Source: Ignavibacteriales bacterium (lineage in GTDB: Bacteria; Bacteroidota; Ignavibacteria; UBA10030). From it: a stretch of 10,710 nucleotides of DNA. The position numbers were made by a program, and so were the translations under genes. The first letter of the stretch is position 1. Each line of letters starts with the position of its first letter. This document shows, piece by piece, positions 1 through 7,398 of the stretch. The stretch covers positions 1 through 10,710 of the forward strand of contig JACQPU010000098.1 of the NCBI GenBank assembly GCA_016207365.1, in the 5' to 3' direction. Below the pieces are notes generated by a model. It ran no database searches and had not been told where the DNA came from. It worked only from the letters and a program-made list of their open reading frames with translations.

Positions 1-27
1 CTCCAAAGGAGCTGATCATTCTCTGAT

Positions 28-1338
28 ATGACCGACACGAAACGCCACGTTCTAATCATTGCGTATTACTTTCCTCCGATGGGTCTTGGCGGCGTTCAGA
101 GGACGCTCAAATTCGCCAAATACCTGCCATCGTTTGGATGGCAGCCAATTGTTCTCACCGTTGGCGAAACCGGTTACTTTGCATTCGATGAATCACTTCT
201 AAGGGAGGTCGAAGAGTGCGGGATTGAAGTCGTTCGCACGAGCTCATTCGACGTCAACAGAATATTCAGGCGCCGCAAGCCTGTGAAAATGCCGCGTGAA
301 TTCATGCGAAAGATCCTCCAGTTTCTCGGTGACCTGTTGTTCATTCCGGATACCAAGGTCGGCTGGAAACGCAAGGCTGTCAAAGCGGGCATGGAAATCC
401 TAAAGAACAGACACGTGGATGCGATTGTTGCAACGGCGCCCCCGCAGACAGATTTCCTCATTGGTCTGGAGTTGAAGCGCAGAACGAAGATTCCTCTTGT
501 GATCGATTACCGCGATTCCTGGCTCGAATATCCCTTCAAGTATTTTCCGACTCCGCTCCACCGCTGGTGGCACCGACGGCTGGAGCGTAAAGTTGTGCGT
601 GGATGCGACCGTATCGTCGTGACGCATCGGCGCGTGAAAGAACAACTGGTGACCCGGTATCCTTTTCTTTCGTATCAGGATGTGACGATCATTTCGCAGG
701 GTTTTGACGGGGATGATGTTGAACTTCAGAACGTCGGGAGATCGCCTTCCCACAAGATTCGAATAGCCCATGCAGGCACCTTCTACGCCCGAAGGGAACC
801 GGGAACCCTGTTGCGGGGACTGCACAGGTTGCTGAAGGACTCACCAGCGCTGCGCGGAAGATTCGAGCTGAATTTCATCGGAGCCACCCGGAAAGAAGAT
901 CAGGCGCTCGTTGCAAAACTGGGATTGCAGAATGATGTGAATTTTCTGGGATATCTCGATCATCGTGTCTGTCTCAAGCATCTTCTCGAGGCGGATGTAC
1001 TCTGGTTTGTTCTGGACAATAACCTTCAGTCTCCGGGGAAGCTATACGAGTATTTTGGAACCGGTAAGCCAATTCTCGGATCGGTCGTGGATGGTTACAT
1101 GCATCAGCTTCTCGAGGAAAGCCGCGCCGCTCTCTGCGTGTCGCTTGATGATATTGATGGTCATGCCAAGGCCCTTCAGGAACTCCTGTCTCAATTCGAC
1201 AGAAAGCAGTTGCCCCGTCCGCCAGCGGAGTTCATCCAGCGCTTTGAACGACGGGCGTTGACCGGCGACCTCGCCAAAGTGCTGGAGACATTGATGGACA
1301 TCGATCGAAATGCGTTCGTCAGAGTGAGTGGAAAATGA
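28..1338 (+). CDS. GT-B glycosyltransferase, group 1/family 4 type
   Basis: Probably transfers a sugar from a nucleotide-sugar donor to a growing surface polysaccharide or glycolipid at the cytoplasmic face; donor and acceptor cannot be read from the sequence. The 436-residue protein has the two-domain GT-B layout. The N-terminal acceptor domain opens with HVLIIAYYFPP (residues 7-17) and a Gly-rich GLGGVQR loop (19-25). The C-terminal donor domain starts near residue 244 (IRIAHAGTFY) and contains FIGATRK, VNFLGYL and SPGKLYEYFGTGKPIL (335-350). Glu341 corresponds to the second Glu of the family EX7E motif; the first position is Leu333. There is no signal peptide or obvious membrane helix. The start is placed just before the first beta strand; an in-frame stop at 13-15 limits any extension. 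AAAGGAG at 5-11 lies about 16 bases upstream, rather far for a ribosome site. The stop overlaps the purD start (ATGA). The epimerase two genes downstream could supply a sugar donor (inference). Confidence 0.85.
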   Translation: MTDTKRHVLIIAYYFPPMGLGGVQRTLKFAKYLPSFGWQPIVLTVGETGYFAFDESLLREVEECGIEVVRTSSFDVNRIFRRRKPVKMPREFMRKILQFLGDLLFIPDTKVGWKRKAVKAGMEILKNRHVDAIVATAPPQTDFLIGLELKRRTKIPLVIDYRDSWLEYPFKYFPTPLHRWWHRRLERKVVRGCDRIVVTHRRVKEQLVTRYPFLSYQDVTIISQGFDGDDVELQNVGRSPSHKIRIAHAGTFYARREPGTLLRGLHRLLKDSPALRGRFELNFIGATRKEDQALVAKLGLQNDVNFLGYLDHRVCLKHLLEADVLWFVLDNNLQSPGKLYEYFGTGKPILGSVVDGYMHQLLEESRAALCVSLDDIDGHAKALQELLSQFDRKQLPRPPAEFIQRFERRALTGDLAKVLETLMDIDRNAFVRVSGK

Positions 1339-2639
1339 ATATCCTTGTCGTCGGGTCCGGTGGCAGGGAACACGCGCTTGTCTGGAAGTTGAGACAGAGC
1401 CCCTCGGTGGGCACTCTGTACTGCGCTCCCGGTAATGCGGGAATTGCGTCTGTGGCGACATGTGTCCCCCTGAAAGCAACAGATTTTCAAGGCCTTCTTC
1501 GTTTTGTGCGGGATAAGGCTGTGGATTTGACCGTTGTGGGACCCGAGCAGCCGCTCGTGATGGGCATTGTTGATGTTTTTCGGGAACACGGTCTTGTGGT
1601 CTTCGGTCCATCCGCCTCCGCTTCGCGCCTCGAAGGGAGCAAAGTATTCGCGAAGGAGTTCATGAAGAGGCACGGTATTCCAACCGCGCGTTTCGCGAGC
1701 TTTGCCGCGGGATCGGGCAGGCAGGCGGAGGCATTCATTGAATCGTCGTCCGTTCCGCTGGTTGTAAAGGCCGATGGCTTGGCGGCAGGAAAAGGGGTCG
1801 TGATTTGTCAGACAAAAGCGGAGGCGCGCATCGCCGTGCAGGAGATGCTCGAAGCCAAGGCGTTTGGTGCCGCGGGGGAAAACGTTGTGATTGAGGAATT
1901 CCTTGAAGGAGAAGAGGCCTCGGTGTTTGCGTTATCTGATGGAGAGCATTGCGTCACGCTTCCTTGTGCGCAGGATCATAAGAGGATTCTGGACGGGGAC
2001 AGAGGAAAAAACACCGGCGGCATGGGTGCTTACGCTCCTGCGCCGATCATGACGCGGGAACTCACGGATCGCGTGGAGAAAGAAATCATCCGCCCCACTC
2101 TCGGCGGCATGAAAGAAGAAGGCGCACCGTACAGAGGATGCCTCTATGCAGGGCTTATGATCACGAAGGACGGGCCCAAAGTGCTGGAATACAATTGCAG
2201 GTTTGGGGATCCTGAAACCCAGGTTGTCGTTCCGCTTATTGACGGGGACTTTGCAATGTTATTGAAGGCCGCAGCGTCCGGCTCCCTTGCAGACTATACG
2301 CCCGCGTTTCATAAAGCATCGGCGGTGTGTGTTGTCATGGCCTCGAGGGGGTACCCGGATGAATACGAGACAGGCAAGGCCATTCGAGGGCTGGATTCGG
2401 TTAATGTTGAGAATGGCGAGATTGTTTTTCATGCGGGGACCAATCGCGATGGAAATACCATCATCACCGCAGGAGGACGCGTGCTGGGAGTAACGGCCGT
2501 CGGGTACAAGCATGAACTGGAAGCCACCATCGACGCCGCATACCGGCTCGTACACAGAATTGCGTTTGACGGAGCCTATTACCGGAGCGACATTGGGAAA
2601 AAAGCACTAAAGCACGTTAAGCCCGGGAAGCACTCATGA
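1335..2639 (+). CDS. purD: phosphoribosylamine--glycine ligase (GAR synthetase)
   Basis: Second step of de novo purine synthesis: ATP-dependent joining of glycine to 5-phosphoribosylamine, giving glycinamide ribonucleotide, in the cytosol. The 434 residues match the usual full length of about 420-430. The order of motifs is classic for PurD: an N-terminal Rossmann-like domain with VVGSGGREHAL (5-15), VVGPEQPL (67-74) and FGPSASASRLEGSK (90-103); then the ATP-grasp domain with KADGLAAGKGV (145-155), FLEGEEASVF (189-198), GDRGKNTGGMGAYAP (221-235) and the metal-binding EYNCRFGDPETQ (285-296). All expected catalytic segments are present, so it should be active. It starts inside the stop of the glycosyltransferase and its own stop overlaps the next start, which implies translational coupling on both sides. 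No other pur gene is nearby, so it appears separated from the rest of its pathway. Only a weak GA-rich ribosome site precedes it. Confidence 0.97.
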   Translation: MNILVVGSGGREHALVWKLRQSPSVGTLYCAPGNAGIASVATCVPLKATDFQGLLRFVRDKAVDLTVVGPEQPLVMGIVDVFREHGLVVFGPSASASRLEGSKVFAKEFMKRHGIPTARFASFAAGSGRQAEAFIESSSVPLVVKADGLAAGKGVVICQTKAEARIAVQEMLEAKAFGAAGENVVIEEFLEGEEASVFALSDGEHCVTLPCAQDHKRILDGDRGKNTGGMGAYAPAPIMTRELTDRVEKEIIRPTLGGMKEEGAPYRGCLYAGLMITKDGPKVLEYNCRFGDPETQVVVPLIDGDFAMLLKAAASGSLADYTPAFHKASAVCVVMASRGYPDEYETGKAIRGLDSVNVENGEIVFHAGTNRDGNTIITAGGRVLGVTAVGYKHELEATIDAAYRLVHRIAFDGAYYRSDIGKKALKHVKPGKHS

Positions 2640-3568
2640 ATATTCTTGTTACTGGCGGTGCCGGATTCATTGGATCGCACGTTGTCGATGCCTATCTTGA
2701 AGCGGGTCATTTCGTGACCGTCGTGGATGATCTTTCAACGGGTTCTGCGGCGAACCTCAATCCGAGGGCAAGATTTTTCAAGATGGATATCCGCGACAGG
2801 GGTGTGGGGAACGTGTTTGCCGAAGGGCAGTTTGATGTCGTCAACCATCACGCAGCACAGATGGACGTGCGGCGGTCGGTTGCCGATCCATCCTTTGATG
2901 CTTCGGTAAATATTCTTGGAAGTCTTAATATTCTTGAATATGCCCGCGCGAACGGTGTCCGGAGAATTATCTTTGCTTCAACGGGAGGAGCTGTCTATGG
3001 TGAACAGGAACAATTCCCCGCAACAGAGGAACATCCCACTCGACCGCTTTCTCCTTATGGCATCACAAAGCTCTGCGGTGAAAAATATCTTTACTTTTAT
3101 CAACAGGTTCACGGCATTGATCATGTAATTCTTCGGTACGCCAACATCTACGGTCCCAGGCAGAATCCTCATGGCGAAGCCGGTGTCGTGGCGATCTTTT
3201 GCAGCAAGATGATTTCCGGGGAGGATCCTGTAATCAATAGCGATGGGCAGCAAACGAGGGATTATACATACGTTGGCGACGTTGTCAGAGCCAATCTCTT
3301 CGCGCTGGAATTTCAAGGATCTGATGTGTTTAATGTAGGTACCGGAAAGGAGACTGACGTCAATACGCTGTTTCGTCGTCTGAAGACGACGTTGCAATCC
3401 TCGTGCGCGGAGCGGCACGGGCCTGCGAAGGAAGGCGAGCAGCGAAGGAGTGTCATCAGCTACGGAAAAATCCACAGAACGCTTGGGTGGGAGCCCAAGG
3501 TAGCGCTCGATGCAGGCCTGGCGTACACGGCGGCATTTTTCCGACAGACAAAGACTGCCAGAACATGA
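2636..3568 (+). CDS. NAD-dependent epimerase/dehydratase (extended SDR), UDP-glucose/GlcNAc 4-epimerase-like
   Basis: Predicted cytosolic NAD(H)-dependent nucleotide-sugar epimerase. The 310 residues begin with the Rossmann dinucleotide motif TGGAGFIG (6-13, GxxGxxG). Asp31-Asp32 at the end of beta 2 fit NAD rather than NADP. HHAAQMDVRRSV (71-82) is the segment typical of GalE-like 4-epimerases. Active-site residues are Ser115/Thr116 in FASTGGAVYG and the Tyr141-x3-Lys145 pair in SPYGITK. NIYGPRQNPHGEAGVVAIF and DYTYVGDVVRA in the C-terminal half are also standard for UDP-sugar epimerases. The exact sugar is unknown. GGGAAG at 2625-2630, five bases before the ATG, is a reasonable ribosome site. 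ATGA overlaps occur at both ends. Together with the glycosyltransferase at 28 it forms a split glycan pair flanking purD. Alternatives are a UDP-glucuronate epimerase or a dTDP-glucose 4,6-dehydratase relative, but the length and motifs favour 4-epimerase. Confidence 0.85.
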   Translation: MNILVTGGAGFIGSHVVDAYLEAGHFVTVVDDLSTGSAANLNPRARFFKMDIRDRGVGNVFAEGQFDVVNHHAAQMDVRRSVADPSFDASVNILGSLNILEYARANGVRRIIFASTGGAVYGEQEQFPATEEHPTRPLSPYGITKLCGEKYLYFYQQVHGIDHVILRYANIYGPRQNPHGEAGVVAIFCSKMISGEDPVINSDGQQTRDYTYVGDVVRANLFALEFQGSDVFNVGTGKETDVNTLFRRLKTTLQSSCAERHGPAKEGEQRRSVISYGKIHRTLGWEPKVALDAGLAYTAAFFRQTKTART

Positions 3569-4557
3569 ATCGAACCGAAACCATGGCGCGGGAAGTGACA
3601 GGAGGAGATAGACGGGCGGTTGCCCGGGCCATTTCCCTCATTGAAAATGAGGAAGAAGAGTCGAATTTCCTTCTAAGTACATTGTTTCCGTTCACTGGGC
3701 GCGGATATCGCATCGGTGTCACGGGACCGCCGGGTGCAGGAAAAAGTACTATCACGAACAGACTCGCAAAACACTATCGCAGGGAGGGACTCAAGGTCGG
3801 CATCATTGCCGTCGATCCGACAAGCCCGTTTACGGGTGGCGCATTGCTGGGAGACAGAATCAGAATGACCGATGTGGAACTGGACAGTGATGTGTTCATC
3901 CGCAGCATGGCTTCGCGCGGCAGTCTGGGCGGATTGAGCAGAAAGGCGAAGGAAGCGGCGGATGTCCTCGATGCGTCGGGTTATCAGGTCATACTGCTCG
4001 AAACGGTCGGTGTCGGACAGTCCGAGCTGGAAATAGCACGTGCAGCCGATACCACAGTGGTCATTCTCGTTCCGGAATCCGGCGACGGCATTCAGGCCAT
4101 GAAAGCAGGCCTGATGGAAATAGCCGATTTTTTTGTCCTGAACAAGGCAGACAGGCCGGGAGCGGATCAAGCGGTGCAATCAATCAAGACTATTCTGGGA
4201 TTCCGTCAGCATGGAGATTCCAGCGGTCCGATGTGGATGCCGGATGTAGTAAAGACAGTGGGAAGTGAAGGAAAGGGAGTCGCGGAAGTAGCCGCCCTGA
4301 TAGCAGCGCACAGGGAGTTTCTGACCGCGTCCGGGGGACTCGAGCGAAGGCGGAGGGGACGCCTTGAGCAGAGAATCCGCGATCTGGTGGAAGAACAGCT
4401 CCAGGTTGATTTCTGGAATTCTCACAGAACCGGGGCTCTGCAGAGAGAACTGAGTCGTGTTGTCGACAGGGATCAGACGCCGTATGATCTCGCAGGCAGG
4501 CTTATTGCTGATTTCAAAAACCAGTCAGGCGAACGATCCGAGGGCCATCATGAATAG
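3565..4557 (+). CDS. meaB: MeaB/ArgK-type G3E P-loop GTPase, methylmalonyl-CoA mutase chaperone
   Basis: MeaB is a GTPase that binds adenosylcobalamin-dependent methylmalonyl-CoA mutase, gates cofactor loading and protects the enzyme from inactivation. From this start the protein has 330 residues, the normal length. Visible motifs: Walker A GPPGAGKST (54-62), VDPTSPFTGGALLGDRIRM (83-101, the switch region diagnostic of the MeaB/ArgK family), MASRGSLGGLS (115-125), ETVGVGQSE (146-154, Walker B/switch II) and base-recognition NKAD (193-196). The frame stays open upstream to 3403, but that extension lies wholly within the epimerase and looks unlike MeaB; the ATG at 3565 overlaps the epimerase stop as ATGA and gives the expected N-terminus. 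A second ATG at 3583 is possible; neither has a strong ribosome site. No mutase gene is in the window, so the client is encoded elsewhere or is a different B12 mutase of this family. The old name ArgK (arginine transport kinase) should not be used for function. Confidence 0.95.
   Translation: MNRTETMAREVTGGDRRAVARAISLIENEEEESNFLLSTLFPFTGRGYRIGVTGPPGAGKSTITNRLAKHYRREGLKVGIIAVDPTSPFTGGALLGDRIRMTDVELDSDVFIRSMASRGSLGGLSRKAKEAADVLDASGYQVILLETVGVGQSELEIARAADTTVVILVPESGDGIQAMKAGLMEIADFFVLNKADRPGADQAVQSIKTILGFRQHGDSSGPMWMPDVVKTVGSEGKGVAEVAALIAAHREFLTASGGLERRRRGRLEQRIRDLVEEQLQVDFWNSHRTGALQRELSRVVDRDQTPYDLAGRLIADFKNQSGERSEGHHE
4540..4544 (+). promoter_or_regulatory. ribosome binding site for the acyl-CoA dehydrogenase
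   Basis: GAGGG lies five bases before the ATG at 4550, inside the end of meaB. It supports 4550 rather than the in-frame upstream start at 4457, whose extra 31 residues overlap meaB and have no counterpart in acyl-CoA dehydrogenases. Confidence 0.55.
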
Positions 4558-5704
4558 CAACCAGAATCTGGATTTCGATCTTACGGAAGAAATGACCATG
4601 TTGCGCCGGACGGCGCGGGAGTTTTCGGAATCGGAAATCCTCCCAAAGGTCATGCAATATGACGAAGCGCAGGAATTTCCGGCTAACCTGATGACGAGAA
4701 TGGCCGAGCTGGGTTTCCTGGGAGCTACCGTACCAGAGGAGCTCGGGGGGGCGGGAATGACGGCGCGCGAGTTTGCAGTCATTATGGAGGAACTTGGCCG
4801 CGTGGATCCGTCAGTCGCGTTGACTCTTGCGGCGCACAGCGGTCTGTGTTTGGAGCATATCCTGCTTTTTGCGGACGACGAGCAAAAAAGGAACTATGTT
4901 CCGGATCTGGCAACAGGAAAGACCATCGGATCCTGGTGTCTCACGGAACCGGGCTCGGGAAGCGACGCCGCAGCGATGCTGACAACAGCGGAAAAACGAG
5001 GATCAAAGTACATTGTCAATGGTACCAAGAACTTCATTACGAACGGCTCTCACGCATCGACCTTTGTGGTTATGACGCGAACGGATCCTGCGAAAGGAAA
5101 AGCCGGCATTTCTGCCTTTATCGTGGAAAAGCAAATGGGTGTCCGAGTCGGAAAAAAAGAAAACAAACTTGGTTTCCGGGCGAGCGATACGGTCCAGCTT
5201 GTGTTTGAGAATGTGGAAGTCCCGGCAGAGAACCTCCTGGGGAAGGAGGGAGAAGGGCTGAAACAGGCCTTAGCCGTACTTGACAGCGGACGTGTCGGAG
5301 TTGCAGCATTGGCCGTCGGACTGGCACAAGGCGCCATGGAGGCCTCAATCAGGTATGCGAAAGAACGCAAGGCCTTTGGGAAGGCACTCGGAGAGTTTCA
5401 GGGTATTCAGTTCAAGGTGGCTGACATGGCCACAGAAATCCAGGCGGCTCGGCTTCTGACCCTCCGGGCGGCAGATGCCAAAGCCCTCGGTAAGCCCCTG
5501 ACGCTTGTGGCGGCGTATGCGAAGTACTTTGCCAGTGAGGTGGCCCAGCGTGTTGCAACGGAGGCGGTTCAGATTCATGGCGGATACGGATACATCAAGG
5601 AATTCCCGGTTGAAAAATTCTACCGCGATGCGAAACTCCTGACCATCGGCGAAGGGACCTCCGAGGTTCAGCGCATGGTCATTGCCAAGAACATCCTGGG
5701 ATGA
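4550..5704 (+). CDS. acyl-CoA dehydrogenase, short/medium-chain (butyryl-CoA dehydrogenase) type
   Basis: FAD enzyme that introduces the alpha-beta double bond into acyl-CoA thioesters and passes electrons to an electron-transfer flavoprotein, in the cytosol. The 384 residues are full length. The N-terminal helical domain includes PEELGGAGM; the flavin-binding segment is WCLTEPGSGSD, followed by the NGTKNFITNG and KLGFRASDT beta-domain motifs. The C-terminal domain carries LDSGRVGVAALAVG, RKAFGKALGEFQ, QIHGGYGYIKEFPVEKFYRDAK and GEGTSEVQR. Glu368 in GEGTSE sits where short- and medium-chain enzymes keep their catalytic base. The isovaleryl-CoA dehydrogenase base (Glu in LERLVL-like sequence of helix G) is Gly here (LDSGR). 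This favours a straight short-chain acyl-CoA substrate over isovaleryl-CoA, although the neighbouring carboxylase is methylcrotonyl-like. The start overlaps the meaB stop by eight bases and has GAGGG at 4540-4544. The carboxylase gene follows after seven bases. Confidence 0.93.
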   Translation: MNSNQNLDFDLTEEMTMLRRTAREFSESEILPKVMQYDEAQEFPANLMTRMAELGFLGATVPEELGGAGMTAREFAVIMEELGRVDPSVALTLAAHSGLCLEHILLFADDEQKRNYVPDLATGKTIGSWCLTEPGSGSDAAAMLTTAEKRGSKYIVNGTKNFITNGSHASTFVVMTRTDPAKGKAGISAFIVEKQMGVRVGKKENKLGFRASDTVQLVFENVEVPAENLLGKEGEGLKQALAVLDSGRVGVAALAVGLAQGAMEASIRYAKERKAFGKALGEFQGIQFKVADMATEIQAARLLTLRAADAKALGKPLTLVAAYAKYFASEVAQRVATEAVQIHGGYGYIKEFPVEKFYRDAKLLTIGEGTSEVQRMVIAKNILG

Positions 5705-5711
5705 CAAATCC

Positions 5712-7367
5712 ATGATTGTTTTAGGGAAGCCAATCGGAAACGGGGACGCAGTGCGGCGCAACAAAGCAGCCGTAGCCGCGCTCCTGAAGCGCCTGACCGA
5801 TGAAGCCGCAATCGTCCGTCAGGGCGGCGGCAAGGAGGCGATGGAAAAGCACCGCAAGAAGGGAAAACTTCGCGCCCGCGAACGCATTCAGAAGCTCATC
5901 GATCCCGCATCGCCGTTTTTGGAAATCGGCCTGTTCACTGCCTACGGAATGTACCGTGAGTACGGGGGTGCACCGTCGTCCGGAACAATCGTCGGGATCG
6001 GGAGAATTCATGGCAGGGAGACCGTTATCGTTGCCAACGACGCCACGGTCAAGGCCGGTGCATGGTTTCCCATCACGTGCAAGAAGAACTTGCGCGCACA
6101 GGAGATCGCCATGGAAAACCGCCTTCCTATCGTCTATCTTGTAGACTCCGCAGGCGTTTTTCTTCCTCTTCAATCGGAGATCTTCCCGGACAAGGAACAT
6201 TTCGGACGGATTTTCCGAAACAATGCTATAATGTCCTCAATGGGTATCACGCAGATCGCCGCTATCATGGGTCCCTGCGTTGCAGGTGGAGCGTATTTGC
6301 CGATCATGAGTGACGAAGCGATGATTGTGGACAAGACCGGCAGTGTCTTTCTGGCCGGATCGCACCTCGTCAAAGCAGCAATTGGCGAGGAAATCGACAA
6401 CGAGGAGCTCGGCGGAGCGGAGGTGCACAGTGAAATCAGCGGTGTAACAGATCATCGGATGAAAAATGACGATGAATGTCTAGCCAAGATTCGCTCAATC
6501 ATCGGAAAACTGGGGAAGAAGCCGCCTGCGGGATTTGATCGATCGGAGCCAAAGCCCCCGAGGTTCCCGATCACGGATCTCCAAGGGCTTATTCCCGCGG
6601 ACCGCACAAAGCCCTATGATACCTATGAGATTCTAGCACGTCTTCTCGATGACAGCGAGCTGGATGAGTACAAAGAGGGGTACGGAAAGACCCTTATTAC
6701 CGGATACGGACGGATCGATGGGTGGGCTGTGGGAATTGTTGCGAATCAGCGTTCGGTTGTGAAAACGAAGACGGGAGAGATGCAAGTGGGGGGGGTGATT
6801 TACAGCGACAGTGCGGATAAAGGTGCACGGTTCATCATGAACTGCAACCAGAAAAGGATTCCGCTCGTGTTTCTTCAGGACGTTACAGGATTCATGGTGG
6901 GAAGCCGGGCTGAGCACGGTGGGATTATCAAGGATGGGGCAAAAATGGTGAATGCCGTGGCAAATTCCGTTGTGCCCAAGTTTACCATCATCGTGGGAAA
7001 TAGCTATGGTGCAGGAAATTATGCCATGTGCGGAAAAGCGTATGACCCGAGGCTGATTGTCGCCTGGCCCACGGCCCAAATTGCCGTCATGGGCGGAAAG
7101 CAAGCCAGTGAAACGCTGCTGTCGATCAAGCTGCAACAAACGGAGAGGGGTGGGGAGGCCATTTCAAAGGAGAAGCAAACAGCGCTTCTCAAGGAAATCC
7201 AGGACAGGTACGAAAGCGAGCTGGACCCTCTCTTTGCGGCTGCCCGGCTCTGGGTCGATGCCATCATTGACCCCACTGAAACTCGCGAAGTGATTTCCCG
7301 TGGAATAGAGATGGCGAACCACAATCCGGATATCCCGCAATTTAATCCGGGTGTCATCCAGACCTAG
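5712..7367 (+). CDS. acyl-CoA carboxylase carboxyltransferase (beta) subunit, methylcrotonyl-CoA carboxylase type
   Basis: Transfers carboxyl from carboxybiotin to an acyl-CoA; it needs a biotin carboxylase/BCCP alpha subunit that is not encoded in the window. The 551-residue protein has the two crotonase-fold halves of this family. In the N-terminal half are GKLRARERI (51-59), AGAWFPITCKKNLRAQEIAMENRLP (115-139), the first oxyanion loop region DSAGVFLPLQSEIFPD (145-160) and MGPCVAGGAYLPIMSDE (186-202). In the C-terminal half are GGVIYSDSADKGARF (360-374), FLQDVTGFMVG (387-397) and GNSYGAGNYAMCGKAYDPR (429-447). The FPDKEHFGRIF and NYAMCGKAY segments match methylcrotonyl-CoA rather than propionyl-CoA carboxylases. 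Related genes in Bacteroidota are often annotated only as acyl-CoA carboxylase beta, so the substrate (3-methylcrotonyl-, geranyl-type or another CoA ester) is open. The ATG at 5712 is preferred over an in-frame TTG at 5682, which lies inside the dehydrogenase gene; the ribosome site (GGG at 5698-5700) is weak. Confidence 0.9.
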   Translation: MIVLGKPIGNGDAVRRNKAAVAALLKRLTDEAAIVRQGGGKEAMEKHRKKGKLRARERIQKLIDPASPFLEIGLFTAYGMYREYGGAPSSGTIVGIGRIHGRETVIVANDATVKAGAWFPITCKKNLRAQEIAMENRLPIVYLVDSAGVFLPLQSEIFPDKEHFGRIFRNNAIMSSMGITQIAAIMGPCVAGGAYLPIMSDEAMIVDKTGSVFLAGSHLVKAAIGEEIDNEELGGAEVHSEISGVTDHRMKNDDECLAKIRSIIGKLGKKPPAGFDRSEPKPPRFPITDLQGLIPADRTKPYDTYEILARLLDDSELDEYKEGYGKTLITGYGRIDGWAVGIVANQRSVVKTKTGEMQVGGVIYSDSADKGARFIMNCNQKRIPLVFLQDVTGFMVGSRAEHGGIIKDGAKMVNAVANSVVPKFTIIVGNSYGAGNYAMCGKAYDPRLIVAWPTAQIAVMGGKQASETLLSIKLQQTERGGEAISKEKQTALLKEIQDRYESELDPLFAAARLWVDAIIDPTETREVISRGIEMANHNPDIPQFNPGVIQT

Positions 7368-7386
7368 GGCATACTTAGGCAATCCT

Positions 7387-7391
7387 GAGGG
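7387..7391 (+). promoter_or_regulatory. ribosome binding site for the secreted protein
   Basis: GAGGG seven bases before the ATG at 7399. It decides the start: the ATG gives a proper signal peptide at the very N-terminus, while the in-frame GTG at 7351 would place 16 residues in front of it and has no comparable site. Confidence 0.5.
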
Positions 7392-7398
7392 TTGGCCG

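Noticed and set aside
1..27. AAAGGAG at 5-11 as evidence for another small gene before the glycosyltransferase
   Set aside because: No start codon at proper spacing opens a frame other than the glycosyltransferase; it is either a distant ribosome site for that gene or coding sequence of an upstream gene.
3403..3564. N-terminal extension of meaB by 54 residues
   Set aside because: It lies entirely inside the epimerase gene in another frame, contains no MeaB-like sequence, and the ATG at 3565 gives the expected length and an ATGA junction.
4457..4549. N-terminal extension of the acyl-CoA dehydrogenase by 31 residues
   Set aside because: It overlaps meaB in another frame; the ATG at 4550 has a ribosome site and starts the protein as the family normally does.
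7368..7398. Possible promoter in the 31-base gap before the secreted protein gene
   Set aside because: Nothing resembling promoter boxes is visible; only the GAGGG ribosome site is supported.
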